Source: Cyanoderma ruficeps
Taxonomy: Eukaryota > Chordata > Aves > Passeriformes > Timaliidae
NCBI GenBank assembly: GCA_008694505.1
Contig: VZDJ01000049.1
Span: forward strand, 3,811,932-3,875,931
Direction of reading: 5' to 3'
Length of the DNA stretch: 64,000 nt
Shown: in pieces, positions 59,401 through 64,000 of the stretch
Numbering within the stretch: position 1 is the stretch's first letter
Layout: every line of letters starts with the position of its first letter
The notes under the pieces: generated by a model
What the model was told of the DNA's origin: nothing
What the model saw: only the letters and a program-made list of their open reading frames with translations
Database searches by the model: none
Program-made: the position numbers and the translations under genes

Positions 59401-62400
59401 TTTTGTGATCCCAAAGGGAAAGGATTTAGAGGGGTCCCTTGTCACGGGAGGCCTGGCTCTTTCTCTGGCTGCTCTGGCCTTTCTGGAGCCATTTAAGCAC
59501 CATATTTTATTTGCTGCTTAAGTGACTTGCAAACCCTGTCACTGGAAGGAATTGGAGCAGCACTCTCCGCTGAGTGACAGCCAGACGGAGTAGCTCCAAA
59601 GCTGTGGTCTGAGAGGAAAAAAAAAACCTGACTGTGATTGACAATATTAAAAGAAGAACTCAAAAGATCCCCTTGAAAACAAACAAACCAAGGGATTATG
59701 TGGATTCATAGAGGAGCTTCACGGAAAGCTTTTCACAGACCTAAAAAGGCAGAAATTAAGAGGCAACATTGCCACGTTTGATGATTTGGAATTGCAGAAA
59801 TTCAGGATTTAGGACAAAATGCACAACGCGCAATCACCACAGGTGTAGCTAAATCTGGAAAAAAATGGGAGAAAGGAGGAGAGCAGACCAGACCCAAGTT
59901 CCAGCACCTCTTCCCAGGTGTTTATTTCACGGTGCTATTTATTCTGAATGAGATCAAAGTCTTAATTTGTTACTGAGGGCCTCTTGTGCAGCATCCAGAG
60001 GAGCACAAGGAGTGACCTGGCCCTGGCCTGGGAGCACCAGGGCAGCATTTGAGCCAGAATAATCAGCATTTGAGCTGGAATAATCTGCTGCTGAGGTCTG
60101 GGGAACACAAAAACCTGGCTGCTTCCTCTCCCTACAGCCACATTTGCTGCCCCCAGGACTCAGCTACAAATGTTATCCTTAGATCCCTGCACGCAGCAAA
60201 GAAAGGAATGGAGATCTGGATTAAGTGGGACCCTCCAGCTGGGCAGAGTAATTGGAATTGCAGAATAAGACAATGAAGTTGCAGAGCCGACCTGAGGAGC
60301 TGAACAGGAGTAGTAAAGTGAGAAATGGGGCTGATGAGAATGATTCACCTCAAAATGCTCTTGAAAATTAAGACTCAGTTGAAGCTGAAGAAATTTCTTG
60401 GAAGATTTTGACTAATTTTATTTTTGCTTTAGCTAGCAACCTGATGAGTCTTGAATGTGAAAATATTTTGCAATTAAAATAAACTTAGAGGGATAAGTAG
60501 CCTATCAAAAGTACTTAATTTTTATAATTGAAGATATTAAAAAAGAAATATCATGATGAAGTGTATTTTTTTTCTAAATTTGCTTCGATTACATGAAGTC
60601 TGTCTAATACTTCTGGATACTTTAGGAACCTGCTTAGCACCCAATTCCCACTTGTAGCAAACAACCCACAGATCTAATTATAGATTTTCCTCAGTCACTA
60701 GTTCCCTAGGAAACAAATCCATGGCTCATGTCTTGTTCGTGGAAGGTCATAGGAGGAAGATAAATATTTTTCTGTGTATAGAAACTTATCTAGAGGTCAC
60801 AGGTCTGCATCTCAGCAGATGCTGGTGCTTCTGCCAAGGGCAGATGGCAGCTGTATTTGACAATTATCTGGGATATTAAAAACTTTTAAATATTTCAGTA
60901 TGATGAAGAACTGCATACTTCTAGCAGTAACTTTGTGCTTTTCTTAAAAATTTTTATTAAGATTTTAATTTTGGTTCTCTCCACTCATTTCAATTTTTTA
61001 TCAGTGGATCCAACCTCGCTTTTCCTCTGAAACCATCAGAGGTCAATTCGAAACAGCTGAGAGTAGTCACAACTCCTTAAGAATTGTAGGCAGAAATGTA
61101 ACTTAAAGTTATGAATGGTAAATATAATTCATGTTTTCTTCATAAAGGCCCTTAAATTATCAATGTCATCACAAACCTGATCAAAAATTTTACCTACACG
61201 CTTGAAAAGCCTTTTGTTAGCAGTTCCATATGTGATTGTGTTTGACGATCTGACATGGACTACATGAAACCTCTGATAATGTTACTCAAAAGAAAGTTTT
61301 AACTACACCTTGATAAATTTGACTGCTTCTAATTTGAAACAAAAACAGTCTGTAGTGACTAAATGTTAGCATTGATGTCTTTTTTTAATCTAAACACAGA
61401 CAATTTTAATAATATTATATTAAACTACTGTATTAGTAAAAATCCTGATCATGCCAACACTGAGAAGAGATTTAAAAAACAAGAAATGAAATATCTATCA
61501 GAGTGACTTCTGCTGGTTTCAGTACTCAGTTCATAAACTAGAATCATCACTTGAGTGGTCAGAAGAAGATGAAGGGTGGATCTCTGATCCTGGTATTTTC
61601 CCTGCAGGTTTTGCCATTTATTCTACGGCCATTTTATTTCAAAATGGTAATTTGAATTTGAGTGGACTGTGCCCCGTGACACAACATGCTAAACGTGAGA
61701 CCCGAAACACAGAACATCTGCTCCTGCCCAGGTCCTCGACAAAAATACAGGGGGGCTTTGGAGTGAACTTTTAAAAGTGGTGATACATCTCTAAAAACCC
61801 AGAAATGGATCAAGTGCAATCACACAGTGGGTCCCATAAGATCAGGGTGATTCTTGTCACTGCTGCACACCAAGGGTTTATTTGGTTTATTTTATGCACC
61901 CACTGTAAACATGTCTGCCCCTGCATGTGGCCTTTATAAGGGCTCTCTCCAACAAAATTGTAGATAATAACAAATTATTCCTGTTTACTCACATCGAGAT
62001 AACTCCGTACACCTAATTCTGGATTTGCAAAACTATTTAATGAAATTTTGCAACAGCACCAATTACCCAACCTGAATTTATGCAGAAAAGAGCTGCTCTA
62101 GGTTAGTGTGATAATTCATGCAAATTTCATAATTTCCTTCCTCAAAAAAACTGGAAGCTGAGCCATAAAATTTAGATGCAGAGAGCATCTCACACTTCCT
62201 GACTCAGCAAGCCAAAACTTGTGGCTGTTCCGAGTGCGGGTGTCTTTGTTTTGGTCTCGTCTCCTATTGACACAGATATTTGTATCAATATTTCTGCATA
62301 AACATTCGAATTTGTTTGCAAAGATTGGCATCTATACCTGGAGAAACTGTGGGAAAAGGGCAAATTTGGAACGGGAAATACTTTAACTACCCTTTCTCCA

Positions 62401-63270
62401 CAGTGAGAGCTCCCACAAGGACAGTCCTTAGCAAGAGTTATCTCCAGTAAACCAGTCGCCACTGATTTTCACTGCTGGCAAACAAATGTCAACCTGATTT
62501 AATCTAACTACTCATTTAGAATAAAAAACCTACACAGAAAGGCAAAAATCTCCTACAGGAATAATCTGAAACATTGAGGGGATTACAAGGGTGTTGGAAA
62601 GAACTGCACAGCTGCTGGCTTTGAGCTCAAAAAGATTATTTTAAGAGTATAAATCAGATTTACTGGTATCTCTGAGAATAAATAGCAAATAATCCACAGA
62701 GTGTTGAGTGATCAATTACATTGTATTTCAAGTTTGAAGTAATCTCTTTTAAGAAGTCTGATTTCAGAGTTCAGCCAAACCAGTGTCTTGTTGACCGTCG
62801 TAAGAAAAAAATGCCTTCAGGTCAGGAGACACAAAAATATTCTTCAGAATATTTTCCCAGTTTTCAAAGTGCATTGATAAATAAAGACCTTTTCCTCAAC
62901 TTTCACTAAGCAATGGATAAAACTGCAATGTAATAACGTGGGGCAATGATTCTCAGTACTGCCGCTTTTGTGAAAGATTCCAACAAAAAAAAATTAAAGA
63001 TAGAAACGTAAACTTAGTTAATGCTTCAGGAAATAGCTTCTTAAAAGATTACACATGACAACCTTTGGAGGTTTTAACCAATAATTATTAAATATGGGCT
63101 TAAAATAGAAATGCTCTTTTAAAATACGAAACATTTCCAAAGTCTAAGATGACCTTTTTGGATGCTCTGGAGTGAAACTATTAACATAACAATCTGTACT
63201 GCATTCTTTTTAGAAAATAACTTTCTAAGCTGCCTAAAATGTGGTGCTGTTATCATACACATCACCAGAA

Positions 63271-63300
63271 AAATGAATGAATGAATTAATTAATTAAAAT
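63271..63300 (+). repeat. Short AATG/AATT tetranucleotide repeat
   Basis: Three AATG-type units pass into three AATT units. It is a short simple repeat in intron sequence. Confidence 0.8.
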
Positions 63301-64000
63301 TTAAAATGCAGTTCTAAAAAAATCCATCTTGGTCCAGCTGTTTTTATCCCATATGAAAGTGTGTTTTTTGACGTGAAACCTGGTCCTTCAATGTCCAACT
63401 TATGTCTTTTCATAACAAATATACCTTAAAAACAATATTTAATGACATCTAAGATTGCAGGAAAAAATATTCCATATTGCAGCCCATTAATATAACAAGA
63501 GTATTGTTAGGCTTCACCAATTATTAATAATTAAAATATTAACATTCAAGAACTGAAATAATACACAAAGAACATAAATTCTGTTCTTAAATTAACTGGA
63601 TAAAATTTACTTTTTAAAGGAAGGAACCGAAGGATAAATACACACAAGGTTCTATAATAAAAGGTTTGATTTTGTCCAATGGTGGCCCGAGGCCAAGAAA
63701 AATTTGTAGGCAATAAAAATCATGGATTCTTCTTTTTTTTGAGACTGCATTTCATAAACTTGCAAGTTAGTATCAGCCTCTGAATCTATCATTTATCATT
63801 ACTTAAATCTTAATTACAGTTGTTATACAATTAGAGCAAAAAAAATTTCTGAGCTTCCTAATCCACTTCAGGCTAAACATAGGATATTTTTGCCTCTAGC
63901 AGCTTTATCTTTTCTAACTCTGACAAAATTTGATGCTTTCCAGTTACATACAATTGCTTTGCCATAACACTGTTCAAAGTCAAAAAAATACTATTTTAAG

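Larger units (their letters stand above)
1..64000 (-). other. CDH13: Part of the CDH13 (T-cadherin) gene: two internal exons and three introns
   Basis: The whole window appears to lie inside one gene read right to left. Two exons with consensus splice sites (52,284-52,436, then 7,960-8,104) join in frame and give a cadherin EC1 sequence that I recognise as T-cadherin rather than a classical cadherin, mainly from GKGVDQDPKGIFRIN, VTRTLDRE and [12 protein letters not shown]-cadherin is known to be a GPI-anchored cadherin without transmembrane or cytoplasmic domains. It acts in axon guidance and vascular cells, and binds hexameric and larger adiponectin. Neither the promoter and first exons nor the later EC exons and the GPI signal are in the window. 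Very large introns are usual for this gene in vertebrates. That no other gene is nested in the introns is an inference from reading; a noncoding transcript would not be visible this way. Confidence 0.9.
52437..64000 (-). other. CDH13: CDH13 intron upstream of the 52,284-52,436 exon (partial)
   Basis: AT-rich intron that remains open at the right edge of the window. It contains a compound TAA/TAG microsatellite (54,406-54,480), a triplicated CCTTTTATCAATT motif (54,773-54,815), T-rich runs (56,409-56,450) and an AATG/AATT repeat (63,271-63,300). Repeat-free stretches with retained CpG at 54,940-55,170 and 58,745-59,010 are listed as enhancer candidates. I see no earlier CDH13 exon (propeptide or signal peptide) here. 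Confidence 0.75.

Noticed and set aside
1..64000. tRNA, rRNA, CRISPR or other dedicated defence or biosynthetic systems
   Set aside because: I read for tRNA-like boxes, regularly spaced repeats and gene clusters and found none; the window is a vertebrate intron landscape.

Overview
The window is vertebrate nuclear DNA, almost certainly from a bird. It is AT-rich, intron-dominated sequence with no bacterial features: no operons, no dense long reading frames, no RNA operons, no phage or CRISPR. Evidence for a bird: CR1 LINE pieces (a clear one at about 9,701-10,175 and a 3' tail at about 11,322-11,392), compact solo LTRs, and T- and G-rich low-complexity runs. A songbird is plausible, but I cannot prove it from sequence alone.

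The only protein-coding gene I can support is CDH13 (T-cadherin / H-cadherin / truncated cadherin), on the minus strand. Two consecutive internal exons are visible. The upstream one is 52,284-52,436 (153 bases, 51 codons). The downstream one is 7,960-8,104 (145 bases, 48 codons plus one base). Both have consensus splice sites and join in frame. Together they encode most of the first extracellular cadherin repeat (EC1), the EC1-EC2 calcium linker and the first strand of EC2. Everything else is intron: the end of the intron before the 52 kb exon (52,437-64,000), the whole 44,179-base intron between the exons (8,105-52,283), and the start of the next intron (1-7,959).

The introns hold the CR1 pieces, two related LTRs of an endogenous retrovirus (about 20,096-20,402 and 26,485-26,785), and a possible old MIR-type SINE remnant near 14,861-14,967. 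They also hold several small tandem duplications (22,930; 40,752; 45,695; 54,773) and simple repeats. Both LTRs and the longer CR1 lie in the same direction as CDH13 transcription. A few stretches combine local CpG retention, homeodomain-type TAAT motifs and absence of repeats, which makes them reasonable candidates for conserved intronic enhancers. The most distinct is a small CpG cluster with a NotI site at about 28,850-29,035.

I found no previously undescribed biological system. The scattered open frames of 60-190 codons on both strands are what chance gives in this length of sequence. None has recognisable domains, and none except the two exons is supported by splice sites and homology.
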